This document shows, piece after piece, positions 8,430 to 17,812 of a stretch of 64,000 nt of DNA (positions within the stretch are counted from its first letter, which is position 1; each line of letters starts with the position of its first letter). Origin of the DNA: CAYTGM01 sp964437365 (lineage in GTDB: Bacteria > Sumerlaeota > Sumerlaeia > SLMS01); the NCBI GenBank assembly GCA_964437365.1, contig CAYTGM010000003.1, positions 1-64,000 of the forward strand. The letters are read 5' to 3'. Under the pieces are notes generated by a model. The model ran no database searches, had not been told where the DNA came from, and saw only the letters and a program-made list of their open reading frames with translations. Made by a program: the position numbers and the translations under genes.

Positions 8430-9227
8430 CTAATCAATGATCGTCCGTATGAGGATGAGAGAGATGTTATCATTTCCGCCTGCGTCGTTGGCAGCTTTGA
8501 TGAGCTCCTCGGCACATTCTTCCAGATCATGGTTATCGATCATAATCTGCTCCATCTGGGTTTCTTCGATCATCCCAGACAGCCCGTCACTGCAGAGCAG
8601 GTAGAGGTCGCCATCTTCAACTTGAAGACTTTCGACATCGACTTCAACATCCAGCTTATTACCAAGAGCTCTGGTAATGACGTTTTTCCAGCGATGATTC
8701 TTTGCTTCTTCTTCCGATATAATACCGCGTTGAAGCTGCTCTTCGACCCAGCTATGATCCAGAGTCAGTTTTTCCAGGACGCCGGTTCGAAGTCTGTACG
8801 CTCTCGAGTCCCCTACGTGACCGATACTTAAAGTATTGTTGGGGGGATCCAGCAGCAGTGCCACTAATGTCGTCCCCATCCCGTGATACTCAGGGTGTTC
8901 CATTGCCAGATTGCAGACATCGCGATTGGCGAGCTTGATCGACGTGGCAATTCGGTTCTCATTTAGAGAAAGGTCTTCTTCCGGTGCGATCGGCCAGTTT
9001 TCCTGTTTGTCGAAAGTGCTGTCGCGGAGAAATTCGACGATGGATTCAATAGCCTGCCGGCTGGCAACTTCTCCAGCGTTATGCCCACCCATCCCATCAG
9101 CAACGACGAAAAGTCCAAGATTCGGAACAACGGAGAGCGAATCTTCGTTGTGATGTCTCTTCATTCCGCTGTCGCTGAGGCCAGCAGCCTGGATCTTAAG
9201 CTGACCGTTTGATATTCCCTGATTCAT
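8430..9227 (-). CDS. PP2C-family protein serine/threonine phosphatase
   Basis: A 265-residue Mg/Mn-dependent phosphatase of the bacterial Stp/PrpC type, which reverses Hanks-kinase phosphorylation. The metal-binding motifs are visible in order: MKRHHNEDS near residue 23, FVVADGMGGHNAGEVAS near 41-57, HVGDSRAYRLR, LDHSWVEEQLQRG, LCSDGLSGMI, and the closing NDAGGNDNISLILIR. All acidic metal ligands appear intact, so it should be active. No cognate kinase lies in this window, although an FHA-GGDEF protein and a pseudokinase occur here. It converges on clpX across a shared terminator. Confidence 0.92.
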   Translation of the reverse strand: MNQGISNGQLKIQAAGLSDSGMKRHHNEDSLSVVPNLGLFVVADGMGGHNAGEVASRQAIESIVEFLRDSTFDKQENWPIAPEEDLSLNENRIATSIKLANRDVCNLAMEHPEYHGMGTTLVALLLDPPNNTLSIGHVGDSRAYRLRTGVLEKLTLDHSWVEEQLQRGIISEEEAKNHRWKNVITRALGNKLDVEVDVESLQVEDGDLYLLCSDGLSGMIEETQMEQIMIDNHDLEECAEELIKAANDAGGNDNISLILIRTIID

Positions 9228-9596
9228 ACAATTCTGAGCCTCAATGAACTTTAAAGCCGGAGAGTTTTTAGATCTGATACAAGCAGTGTTCTAAACTTTG
9301 CCTCTTTGGCTTCTTGTGGCGTCTATTTCAGATGATTAGATAAGCTGTATCAACTGGTTGCAACAGAAAGGAAAACATTTCATGAGAATTAGAGGGTAAG
9401 ATCCGTTGGTTTTTGCTTTTTTTTCAGGGTCAGAAACAACAAGTTGCGATAGAAGTGGGAAGAAAATTACATTCCAACAGGAAAAGTCTGTGAAGCGCTC
9501 AGCTCTTGACCCCATATTAAACCAATGTTTGCTCATCTGAGTCATCTTGCACACTCATCATTATTACCTTCCTGAGGAACACTAAGACCCTTCCCA
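9228..9596. other. Intergenic region between the divergent phosphatase and sigma-factor genes
   Basis: This 369-base AT-rich gap separates divergent genes and must hold promoters in both directions. TTGACC at 9506-9511 is a possible -35 box, but no good -10 follows at 16-18 bases. No GAACTT-N16-TCTGA type ECF autoregulatory promoter could be placed at correct spacing. A short leftward open frame at 9336-9554 has no ribosome-binding site or recognisable product. Nothing else is supported. Confidence 0.4.
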
Positions 9597-10226
9597 ATGT
9601 CCAAAGACACAGAACGACTGAGTCGAGAAGAAGAGCAGGCTCTCATTGAACGTTGTCGTTCTGGAGATTCAGATGCCCTCAACGATCTCCTTGATACCCA
9701 TCAAGACCGGGTTTTCCGGACGGCGATGACAATGGTTCAAGGTGATCAAGAGGCCGCAACGGAACTGGCACAGGAAGTTCTGATCAGTGCCTTTCGACAC
9801 CTTCACCAGTTCCGCGGCGAGAGCCGACTGAGTACATGGCTCTATCGCATGACGGTAAATTTCTCCAAGAACCTCAAGATGTCTCAAGGAAGACAAAAAG
9901 CTCGCTTCGTCTCCATCGACCAGATCAACCGAGAGAAAGAAGAAGAGAACCAACAGAGATGGGAACCCCGCGATGAAGCACTTTCACCATCGGAAATCTT
10001 ACAAGGGAAGGATATTTCTCATCACTTATTGAAAGCGATCGATTCGCTTGCGGATGAGTTCAAAGACGTTCTGGTGCTCAGATATATCGAGGACCTGTCC
10101 TATGAAGAGATCTCAAAAGAACTCGAACTCCCAGCAGGTACAGTAAAATCCCGCATCAATCGTGGCCGAAAATACTTGAGAGAAGCCCTCGAAGATTCAC
10201 CCATCAAAGATGTCTTGCCAAAATGA
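9597..10226 (+). CDS. ECF-type RNA polymerase sigma factor
   Basis: A 209-residue extracytoplasmic-function (RpoE-like) sigma factor. Region 2 runs over about residues 25-95, with the core-binding and -10 recognition stretches AATELAQEVLISAFRHL and GESRLSTWLYRMTVN. A charged linker of about 45 residues follows. Region 4 carries the -35-binding helix-turn-helix, LSYEEISKELELPAGTVKSR, then INRGRKYLRE. The gene overlaps the next by 4 bases (ATGA), the classic arrangement of a sigma factor with its anti-sigma factor. Regulon and stimulus are unknown. Confidence 0.93.
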   Translation: MSKDTERLSREEEQALIERCRSGDSDALNDLLDTHQDRVFRTAMTMVQGDQEAATELAQEVLISAFRHLHQFRGESRLSTWLYRMTVNFSKNLKMSQGRQKARFVSIDQINREKEEENQQRWEPRDEALSPSEILQGKDISHHLLKAIDSLADEFKDVLVLRYIEDLSYEEISKELELPAGTVKSRINRGRKYLREALEDSPIKDVLPK

Positions 10227-11821
10227 TAGAGAAACCAACTGAAAACCAACTAAACGAGTATATCGAAGGAACTCTGGACTCCCCAGATGAGGAGAGGATT
10301 CGTCTATACCTTGAACAGAACCCTGAATTGGGCGATGAGATCGAAATGGAACGCCGCATCATCAATGAGCTTAGAAAGCTTAAAAATATCAAGGCGCCTT
10401 CCTCCATCAAGTCAAGAGTCCTTGATGCCATCACTGAGTCTCAAACCCCTCAGAAGACTCGTAAATCACCGGTCTATCCGTTGGTGATTGCAGCCTCACT
10501 TCTGATTGCCGGAGTCATTTCTTATACAACTTTGTATATGCCTTTCGAGCCTAAGGAATCAAGTACCGAGGCGCTGAAACTAGATATATCAAATGGTCAC
10601 ATATCCCAGGTACCGAGACAATTAGCTGAGGCAGAAACGGAGAAACATGCTTCTTCCGCTTCAGCCAGCAGAGCGCCTGCAGCCCCTTCGGAAGCGAGGT
10701 CAGGGTGGGCGATGACAGAGGGTGAGGAACAACCTCAATTTGCAACAGGCTATGCATCCCCCAAAAAGATCGAAGCCCCTGAAGCTCAAAATGCAGCCCC
10801 TGTAGAAGAATTCCATGTGGACAAGAACCGAACCCTTTCACGTACGAGAGAACGTACACACGCTTCTCAGCCAGCACTCAATGATAACAGATCAACAGCT
10901 GCTCCGCTTAGAATCCCAGACCAGAGAAACCTGAATGAGATCATTCAGTCAACCTCCGGAATTAAGGTTGTCGACCTCCCATCCGGAGTTGCCAGTGAAT
11001 TCCTCGCCAACTCGTCCAGTCAAATATCTATCCCTTCAGATTCCGTAAGACCTTCAGCCCCTGTTGCTTTCTACAGCTACACTGAAGAGATTGATATCGA
11101 TAGGACGCAGGATCACATAGAGGCGAACTATTTGGATGCAATCCCTGCGACCATCAGCAAAGAAGGGAGCCATGTGCTGGCCCTCGCATATATTCCTCAG
11201 GACAACTCAAATAACGGTTTGCCTACTGTCGGGGGTGAAATGATTCCATTGGATGGGAGCAACGCCAACTTCTATGCTCAAACGAGTGATATCGACCAGG
11301 ATGGCGATATAGATATCCTTTACTTTGGAACATCCTCAACTCTTTCCGATCGTGCCCTCAAGACAGAGAATATCGATAATCAAGCTGCAATTAAAGACGA
11401 AATCAAGCAGCTCGGTATTTCAAAAAACATGGAGCACTTAAGTAATGACGAGCTCGACCAGCTTATCAGGAACCTGAAACAGATCGACTTAAGTTTTCTT
11501 TTCTATACAAATGAGCTACGAACAGCTGCGGGTGATTATGTCTTTAACATCCCTACTCTGGGGAATCTCTTTGAATTCTCAGGCGATAAAGAAGCACTGA
11601 TCAAAGACAACCGTGACGGCTACCTGGTTTTCCACGGAAGGGATGACAACCAGACATCAGCAGCTCTTAACCGTCTTCGAGCCGGTGAGTTTAAGACTGA
11701 GAATACATCGACGGAAAAGGCACTTCTCTTTAAACAGGCAGATGGCAGTCGTATCCTTATTCCTTACACCCTGATGGATGTGAAGACGAAAGAGATCCCA
11801 GAAATCAAGAAAGAGGAATGA
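10223..11821 (+). CDS. Putative membrane anti-sigma factor with large extracytoplasmic domain
   Basis: A 532-residue protein starting in a 4-base ATGA overlap with the ECF sigma gene, which implies translational coupling and an anti-sigma role. Residues 1-75 form a helical cytoplasmic domain (LNEYIEGTLDSPDEERIRLY, LEQNPELGDEIE) resembling anti-sigma N-termini but without the HxxxCxxC zinc motif. One membrane helix lies at about 84-105. The remaining roughly 425 residues are outside: a low-complexity Ala/Pro/Ser stretch, then a folded C-terminal part with one calcium-loop-like DIDQDGDID. That large sensor-like part is unusual. Function is inferred from position and topology, not from a clear family match. 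Confidence 0.72.
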   Translation: MIEKPTENQLNEYIEGTLDSPDEERIRLYLEQNPELGDEIEMERRIINELRKLKNIKAPSSIKSRVLDAITESQTPQKTRKSPVYPLVIAASLLIAGVISYTTLYMPFEPKESSTEALKLDISNGHISQVPRQLAEAETEKHASSASASRAPAAPSEARSGWAMTEGEEQPQFATGYASPKKIEAPEAQNAAPVEEFHVDKNRTLSRTRERTHASQPALNDNRSTAAPLRIPDQRNLNEIIQSTSGIKVVDLPSGVASEFLANSSSQISIPSDSVRPSAPVAFYSYTEEIDIDRTQDHIEANYLDAIPATISKEGSHVLALAYIPQDNSNNGLPTVGGEMIPLDGSNANFYAQTSDIDQDGDIDILYFGTSSTLSDRALKTENIDNQAAIKDEIKQLGISKNMEHLSNDELDQLIRNLKQIDLSFLFYTNELRTAAGDYVFNIPTLGNLFEFSGDKEALIKDNRDGYLVFHGRDDNQTSAALNRLRAGEFKTENTSTEKALLFKQADGSRILIPYTLMDVKTKEIPEIKKEE

Positions 11822-11893
11822 TTAAACTCCTCTTGGCCCGATAGCCACTTGAAATAAACTCCATTCTAACCAAGTGCGAATGGAAGCCATTTA

Positions 11894-13066
11894 GTGCGCA
11901 TACTCATCATTAATCGCTCTTTTCCCTGTCACCGAACTGGCGGCATGGAATGGCATGCAGACGATCTGGTTACAGGCCTGAACAGGCGCGGGCATGAAGT
12001 ACACATTGTCACAACTAAGATACCAAAACAGATTGCCTTGAAACCTCTCGAGACAAATGGAAGAATCTTCGAGTTTGGTAATACACCAGGAAGTTACAGT
12101 TTCTCCTTTCTCAAAGAGTTGACACAAAAAGCGAAGACTCTTGTCGAGACGATCAATCCTGATGTGATACACGCGCAGGGTTACGCGGGAATTATCACGC
12201 GCTATGCGCTTGGCTCTGAGGCTCCGCTCCTCACAACAATACATGGTACCTTGTGGTCAGAGACGCCCCTTTTTGAACGCCATTTCCATTCTTTCAGTGA
12301 ACTCTGGCGCTGGAAGCATCGCTATATTTTTTCCCCGGTCTGGAAAGTTTTTCTTCGCTCGCGTCCTCACTTGGTCGCTGATTCAAATTTTACTGTAAAG
12401 GCATTACGACGGGAGGGCCTTCGAGGCGCTCTTCCGAAGGTCGTGCCATTAGGCTTTGATCTTTCCCGTTTTCCAATGATGGACCTTAAAGATGCAAAGT
12501 CAGAATCAAAGGTAGACCAGGAGAGACTCCATCTCCTTTGTCTATCCAGAATTGAACAAGTCAAACGTATAGACTGGGTAGTCCGGGCTGTTCTTGGCGT
12601 GGCAAAAAGGTGCGGAAAGCATTGCACCCTCACGATCGCGGGAGAAGGCGCTGAGTTATCTCATTTGAAGAGACAGTTCCATAGCTCGAAACATTGTGAT
12701 CTTCGATTTGCTGGAAAGGTTGGCTCGTCGGAAGTCCCCGCGCTACTGGGGTCTGCCGACCTGTTCATCAATCTCGATCACGGGCATCCTGCTTTCGGCC
12801 TTTCGAATGCGGAAGCACTCGTGATGGGTACTCCCGTTCTTGTGACGAACTCGGGAGCGCATCGGGAAGTTGTCAGCACGAAGGACCCTCATTCCCGGAT
12901 TGTACCACGGAATGATCTAACTCAAATTCAAAGGTCTCTGGAAGAAGTGCTCGAGAACCTCCCTGAAGATGAGCGTCTGCGCTCCAGAAGAGCAACCTGG
13001 GCTCGGAAACGCTTCGCCATCGACCGCATGCTTGCTGATTACGAGACCATTTATGATGTTCTTTGA
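11894..13066 (+). CDS. Glycosyltransferase, GT4 family
   Basis: A 390-residue GT-B fold, GT4-type retaining glycosyltransferase starting at GTG 11894. The N-terminal acceptor half includes GGMEWHADDLVTGLNRRGHE and DVIHAQGYAG. The C-terminal donor half includes LLCLSRIEQVKRIDWVV, TIAGEGAELSHL and the nucleotide-sugar motif FGLSNAEALVMGTPVLVT, where the EX7E pair of the family is replaced by a variant. It should transfer a sugar to a cell-surface glycan or lipid; donor and acceptor cannot be told. The gene stands alone between the anti-sigma candidate and tRNA-Thr. Confidence 0.87.
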   Translation: MRILIINRSFPCHRTGGMEWHADDLVTGLNRRGHEVHIVTTKIPKQIALKPLETNGRIFEFGNTPGSYSFSFLKELTQKAKTLVETINPDVIHAQGYAGIITRYALGSEAPLLTTIHGTLWSETPLFERHFHSFSELWRWKHRYIFSPVWKVFLRSRPHLVADSNFTVKALRREGLRGALPKVVPLGFDLSRFPMMDLKDAKSESKVDQERLHLLCLSRIEQVKRIDWVVRAVLGVAKRCGKHCTLTIAGEGAELSHLKRQFHSSKHCDLRFAGKVGSSEVPALLGSADLFINLDHGHPAFGLSNAEALVMGTPVLVTNSGAHREVVSTKDPHSRIVPRNDLTQIQRSLEEVLENLPEDERLRSRRATWARKRFAIDRMLADYETIYDVL

Positions 13067-13135
13067 CCTTCAACGCATGTTTTCCCTTGCGATGCGAGGC
13101 GAATTCGCCTTTACCAAGCGCCCTTGCCTTTCAGG

Positions 13136-13210
<75 letters not shown>

Positions 13211-13362
13211 CTAAATTCTCCTTCACCCCTTCAATTGCTCTCTCTAAGCTTCTCGGAATACAATGCCTTAGCATTGACACACCTTAAGACTCAGTTGATT
13301 GGTTGTGTGATATCTTCATTGTGAATGGTTTCAATGCCATCTGGCCAGAAAGGGTCTGATTT

Positions 13363-13827
13363 ATGACTAAGTCGCGGAAATCCCTCCTCATCGCAGGTAT
13401 TGTGGGTGCCTCAATCATGCTCGGGATTTCACTGAAGCTCCCCAACCAGGGGGCTATTCGCAGCGCAGATGCTCAGACAGTCGAGTTTGACCAGGAAAAA
13501 AGAAACTACTACAACTACAAAGCCTACAAGGTTCAGGATATCATTCCTACTCGCAGCACCGACAACATCGAGGAAGTTATCCCTCTGAAAGAAAGCCCCA
13601 ACTTTCTTGTCCGTACTGAGGACGCCATCACAGTGTGGTCTCATGTGGATGGTAAACTTCTCCGTCTGAGAGAAATCCCGATCGATGGCAAATTCCGCGA
13701 GGTTGTACTCCTCGAGGACTACAAGACCTTCGTTGTTCGATCGCGTGAAAAGGCTGCCGTCTACTCTGTGGAAAGAGACTACGTCTCTGACCGTGAACGT
13801 ATTCGACTTGATAAAAGACGTAATTAA
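13363..13827 (+). CDS. Small exported protein of unknown function
   Basis: A 154-residue protein with an N-terminal signal peptide or anchor (SLLIAGIVGASIMLGISLKL) followed by a likely cleavage region at ADAQ. The mature part is short, beta-rich and charged: an NYYNYKAYK stretch, then paired strands TEDAITVWSHVDGKLLRLRE and YKTFVVRSREKAAVYSVE that resemble one or two blades of a repeat. The C-terminus is very basic (RERIRLDKRRN). It converges with the FHA-GGDEF gene, 4 bases apart. No family is recognised. Confidence 0.65.
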   Translation: MTKSRKSLLIAGIVGASIMLGISLKLPNQGAIRSADAQTVEFDQEKRNYYNYKAYKVQDIIPTRSTDNIEEVIPLKESPNFLVRTEDAITVWSHVDGKLLRLREIPIDGKFREVVLLEDYKTFVVRSREKAAVYSVERDYVSDRERIRLDKRRN

Positions 13828-13831
13828 CGGA

Positions 13832-14830
13832 TCAGCTACCCTCTGAAGACGAAGGCATGAACGCGTCTTCAAAGAGGATGCCCGAGCTCTCTCGGTCAAA
13901 AACACATACCTGGTTTTTCCCGCAGCGCTTCGCTTTCAACAGTGCCTGGTCAGCGTTCTCCAGAATTTCCTCTACCGAACGGTCATTAGTATGATCGATC
14001 TCAGCCACTCCAAGGCTTGCCGTTACTGAAATCATTTTGTCTTCCACAGGCAGCTGATAGTTTGCGATCGACTTGCGAATTCTTTCCGCGATGACGAGGC
14101 AACCCTGAAGAGTCGTTTCCGGCAGCAGAATCGCAAACTCTTCTCCCCCGTATCGTGCAGCCAGATCGTGGACGCGTATTACAGGAGCGATCAAGCGCGC
14201 TACCACCTCGAGCACTTTATCCCCGATCATATGACCATAGCAGTCGTTCACCTTCTTGAAGTCATCAATATCCAGCATGATCATGGAGAGAGGGCGCGCG
14301 TATCTCTTTGAGCGATAAAACTCTCGCTGGAACTGAATGGCCATGTATCCTCGATTCATCAGGCCGGTCAGGTTATCCGTTGTCGCCATGGAGCGTAGCT
14401 TTTGATCGGAGTTGATCTCCAGTTCGGTGCGAAGGAAGTAAGCGATACAGGTATTCCCTACAAAGACACGGTCGCCATTCTTGAGAGCGATAGACTTCTC
14501 AACCCGGTCTCCATTAAGATAACTGCCGTTTCGACTTCCACCGTCTTGAAGAACACAGATGGGTTCCTCTCCGGGTCTGTCGATATTTTCGAAAACAATC
14601 GCCGCATGTCTCCGTGAAACGGTGTCGTCGGGAACATGAATATCGCATTGCTGATCCCGACCAATCGTTGTTTCTTTTTGAACGATCATGAACCATTCAT
14701 GAAGCTTGTTCTGATCAAAGACCATAAGCACAGGTCGGATGGATACGGCCTCAGCCGATTCCGGAGGATTGTAAAGATCATCTGCGTGTGTATCGTTCTT
14801 AGCAGTTGAAAAGAAGTCGTCTGTGCTCAT
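13832..14830 (-). CDS. FHA-domain diguanylate cyclase (GGDEF)
   Basis: A 332-residue protein joining a phosphothreonine-reading FHA domain (about residues 35-130; TTIGRDQQCDIHVPD, VSRRHAAIVFE, GSRNGSYLNG) to a GGDEF diguanylate cyclase (about 160-320). The active site reads GGEEF, and RVHD lies exactly five residues upstream, matching the RxxD product-inhibition site. DNLTGLMNRGYM and the metal site MIMLDIDDFKKVND are intact, so it should make cyclic di-GMP. The FHA domain suggests control by Ser/Thr phosphorylation, which fits the PP2C phosphatase nearby. No membrane segment is seen, so it is probably cytoplasmic. Confidence 0.93.
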   Translation of the reverse strand: MSTDDFFSTAKNDTHADDLYNPPESAEAVSIRPVLMVFDQNKLHEWFMIVQKETTIGRDQQCDIHVPDDTVSRRHAAIVFENIDRPGEEPICVLQDGGSRNGSYLNGDRVEKSIALKNGDRVFVGNTCIAYFLRTELEINSDQKLRSMATTDNLTGLMNRGYMAIQFQREFYRSKRYARPLSMIMLDIDDFKKVNDCYGHMIGDKVLEVVARLIAPVIRVHDLAARYGGEEFAILLPETTLQGCLVIAERIRKSIANYQLPVEDKMISVTASLGVAEIDHTNDRSVEEILENADQALLKAKRCGKNQVCVFDRESSGILFEDAFMPSSSEGS

Positions 14831-14952
14831 TCTCTTGGAGGTTAAGAATCCTCTCTTGAACTCTAATTCACACTCGTTCCGTGGGGTGAATATCGCAACG
14901 TCATTTTTAGCTTATTCAGCGGGGGTTACGTCTTTTTTTGAGGTTTTGAGGC

Positions 14953-15777
14953 TTAATATAGATAATCACCCGTAAATGAGACTCTTGCAGGCCCCTTCAG
15001 ATAGATCTTTTCAAAGCCTTCCTTTTTCTCTGAAACGGAGATTTCGAGAGGAATTTGACCCGTTGGAAGTACTTTCTGGATCAGGCTGCTTTTTCCCAAT
15101 TTCCTCATGAGACAGATCGTTGATGCAACCGCACCGGTTCCACATGCCTGAGTTTCCGTCTCCACGCCACGCTCGTAGGTTCGCACATGAAGAACTTTCC
15201 CATCATCGTGTATAAAGTTCGCATTCGTCCCTTTTTCGAAGACTGGATCTTGCCTGATAGCTCGACCAGCTTTCATCACATCTACCTTCTCGAGCTCATC
15301 ACAAAAAATGACAGCATGAGGCACACCAACAGTAAAAAAATCCACCTCTTTAATACCTTCGGCGGGCCTGCTCAAGGAAACACGCTGAGGCAACTCTTCC
15401 ACATCAGGAAATGAAACAGAAACAAGGTCTGAGTTCCCTTCAACAGATGCCTGGTAGTCTCCAGCATCTGTTTCAAAGGCCATATTCTGAGATGCAGCTT
15501 TAATGGTGTCAGCAAAGCGAGCTATGCACCTTGCTCCGTTCCCACACATCTCACCCACTGTGCCATCAGAGTTCAGATACTTCATTTTGAAGTCCGCACT
15601 CTGTTTACTTGATGGGAGAATAATCAACACTCCATCAGCCCCAACACCGTGGTATCGGTCGCAAACCTGCTTCACAAGGTTTGACAAGTCAGACTGCTCC
15701 ACAGGGACATGACTTCTCCAATCAAAGCCTACAAAGTCATTTCCTGCGCCATCAAGTTTATAGAATGGAAGTTTCAT
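14953..15777 (-). CDS. dapF: Diaminopimelate epimerase
   Basis: A 274-residue PLP-independent epimerase that converts LL- to meso-diaminopimelate for lysine and peptidoglycan. The two catalytic cysteines are visible: C78 in MCGNGARC and C212 in ETQACGTGAVAST. The N-terminal KLDGAGNDFV and YHGVGADGV stretches are typical. Length is standard. It is transcribed away from sppA, with a 68-base shared promoter region. Its presence implies meso-DAP peptidoglycan. Confidence 0.95.
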   Translation of the reverse strand: MKLPFYKLDGAGNDFVGFDWRSHVPVEQSDLSNLVKQVCDRYHGVGADGVLIILPSSKQSADFKMKYLNSDGTVGEMCGNGARCIARFADTIKAASQNMAFETDAGDYQASVEGNSDLVSVSFPDVEELPQRVSLSRPAEGIKEVDFFTVGVPHAVIFCDELEKVDVMKAGRAIRQDPVFEKGTNANFIHDDGKVLHVRTYERGVETETQACGTGAVASTICLMRKLGKSSLIQKVLPTGQIPLEISVSEKKEGFEKIYLKGPARVSFTGDYLY

Positions 15778-15845
15778 TGCGTCACTATGTCTCCTGACAT
15801 ACCGATTCGTGTTGCTTAGGATGCACCTGACTAAAGGACCAGAAC

Positions 15846-16850
15846 ATGATTAAGTATCTTTACACCCTCTGTTTGTCATTACTTTCCCCTTTGCTATTGA
15901 GTGGCTGCTTTGTGGTCAACATCCCTCTTGGCCTTGGGACATCAGAATACAAGCCAGTAGAACTGGATTCAGGCGGCGACAAGACGATCCTCGTTCTTGA
16001 TATCGACGGGACAATCACCAGTGGAACGACTTCCGGAGACTCTCTCACGGGATTCGATACCAGCACAGTAAACGAAGTGACTCGTAAGCTCGCTCTTGCT
16101 GAGAAAGACGATAACATTGTGGGCGTCATCTTAAGGATAGATTCACCTGGAGGAGGCGTCACAGCCTCTGATATTGTCTACGAAGAAATACGAAAATTTA
16201 AGGAAGAAACAAAGGTTCCCATCTACGCCTGCTTTCTCAATGTCGCCGCCAGCGGTGGATACTACATCGCCATGGCAGCTGATGAAATATACGCTCACCC
16301 AACGACGATCACAGGCTCTGTCGGTGTTGTCGCCACCTTTCCTCAAGTCAATGAATTGGGTAATAAGATTGGAATGAGCGTGAAGACCATCAAATCTGGT
16401 GAGCTTAAAGACATGGGAAGTCCCTTTAAGAAGATGGGAGAGGAAGAAGAAGCAGTCTTCCAGAACCTGGTGAACGAAATGTATGTGCGCTTTGTAAACA
16501 TTATTGAATCAGGCCGCGAAAACCTCGATAGAAACACCATAATGAAGCTTGCAGACGGTCGAATCTATACAGCGGATCAGGCAAAAGAAAATGGACTGAT
16601 CGACGACATTATGTATATGGAGCAGGTTGTCGAGAAAATGCGTACAGACACAAATGAAGACGATGCTCGTGTGGTTCTTTACCGAAGAACTTCCACTGAA
16701 AATATTCCTTCATTTTATGCGAAAGCGACGAACCCAGCCAGCGCCAACAAGCAAGGCTCTTCCGGTACAGAGCTTAACCTGCTCAAGGTTGGTGGAAGCA
16801 GTATTCTGGGCGCCAACCAGCCCTTCCTTCAGTATATCTGGATCCCCTGA
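15846..16850 (+). CDS. sppA: Signal peptide peptidase SppA-like serine protease (lipoprotein form)
   Basis: A 334-residue S49-family protease, the short type with one catalytic domain. It begins with a lipoprotein signal whose lipobox is LLLSGC, so Cys21 is probably lipidated; typical SppA proteins have a membrane helix here instead. The nucleophile is Ser136 in NVAASGGYY. The catalytic lysine lies in IKSGELKDMGSP (Lys183 or Lys188). VILRIDSPGGGVTASD and GSVGVVAT complete the fold. It should degrade signal peptides or envelope proteins at a membrane surface. The EEP-type gene follows after 32 bases, so co-transcription is possible. Confidence 0.9.
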   Translation: MIKYLYTLCLSLLSPLLLSGCFVVNIPLGLGTSEYKPVELDSGGDKTILVLDIDGTITSGTTSGDSLTGFDTSTVNEVTRKLALAEKDDNIVGVILRIDSPGGGVTASDIVYEEIRKFKEETKVPIYACFLNVAASGGYYIAMAADEIYAHPTTITGSVGVVATFPQVNELGNKIGMSVKTIKSGELKDMGSPFKKMGEEEEAVFQNLVNEMYVRFVNIIESGRENLDRNTIMKLADGRIYTADQAKENGLIDDIMYMEQVVEKMRTDTNEDDARVVLYRRTSTENIPSFYAKATNPASANKQGSSGTELNLLKVGGSSILGANQPFLQYIWIP

Positions 16851-16882
16851 GTTTCAATCACTACAAGAACGGAAATATCAAC

Positions 16883-17812
16883 ATGAATGTTAACAAAACC
16901 CGCCTTTTTTTTCCTGCGATTATATCTGCCGCCTGCATCTTTGCTGGCTCCACTTCAATCGATGCCCAGCAGCCAGATCCTGTCACACTTCTCTCCTGGA
17001 ATCTTGAGCACTTTACAGACCCCTTTGATGATCCCTATATCTCAACGGAGCGCGATGACAATGGCTCCGGGAAATCGAATAAGCAACTCAAGCTTCTGGC
17101 AGAGGCGATTGAGCAGTCTGATGCAGATATCCTTCTCTTGCAGGAAGTAGAAAGCGATCGGGCAATTCGCTTCTTTCTCGATGAGTATCTGCCCGACCAC
17201 TCTTTCAAATACTCCGCAGCTGTGGAATCAACCACCTGGTACCAGAACACAGCAATTCTCAGCAAGTATCCGATTGGAACCATTTTCTCCCTGCGAGAGG
17301 TTGAACTCTACAACCCCGTCATTGATCGCACAGAGAATAAGTATAACTCCCGCCTTCTCTTTGCAGAAGTGAAGCTCAATGATGACTATACAGTCCTCCT
17401 TGGCAATATGCACCTGAAGGCAGGGCGCGATCCTGAGGACCCAGTCTGGCGAGAGACACAAATCATCGAGATTAAGAACTTTCTGAAGGGCTATCAGAAG
17501 ATGAAGCCCGACTCTAATATCCTGATTGGTGGCGACATGAACTTCCTCTACAACAGTCCGGAATACTTTCTCATGAAAACGGAAGCTCCTGAGCTGATGG
17601 ATGCCACGGCTTCCTTTGACGGTTACCTTTACACACATGCAAGCGACTCGCCATCTCGTCAGCTGGATTATTTTTTCTACGACAAAACCCTGAAAAACGA
17701 GGTGATTGCCGACTCCGCGCAGGTTCCAACGCTACTTAGCCTTGAACAGCTGGCCGAGATCAGTGACCATCTCCCTGTCATGATCAAGATCACACCTGAG
17801 GAATCCAAATAA
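16883..17812 (+). CDS. Secreted endonuclease/exonuclease/phosphatase-family protein
   Basis: A 309-residue protein with a signal peptide (hydrophobic segment FFPAIISAACIFAG, cleavage near IDAQQ) and an EEP (DNase I-like) domain. Metal and catalytic motifs are visible: LSWNLEHFTD, DILLLQEVESD with the metal-binding Glu, LLGNMHLKAG, IGGDMNFLYNS and the closing ISDHLPVMI with the catalytic Asp-His. Substrate may be nucleic acid, a phosphoester or a phospholipid head group; the family does not decide it. Its stop overlaps the next start by one base, so it is translationally coupled to the cobalamin adenosyltransferase. Confidence 0.88.
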   Translation: MNVNKTRLFFPAIISAACIFAGSTSIDAQQPDPVTLLSWNLEHFTDPFDDPYISTERDDNGSGKSNKQLKLLAEAIEQSDADILLLQEVESDRAIRFFLDEYLPDHSFKYSAAVESTTWYQNTAILSKYPIGTIFSLREVELYNPVIDRTENKYNSRLLFAEVKLNDDYTVLLGNMHLKAGRDPEDPVWRETQIIEIKNFLKGYQKMKPDSNILIGGDMNFLYNSPEYFLMKTEAPELMDATASFDGYLYTHASDSPSRQLDYFFYDKTLKNEVIADSAQVPTLLSLEQLAEISDHLPVMIKITPEESK

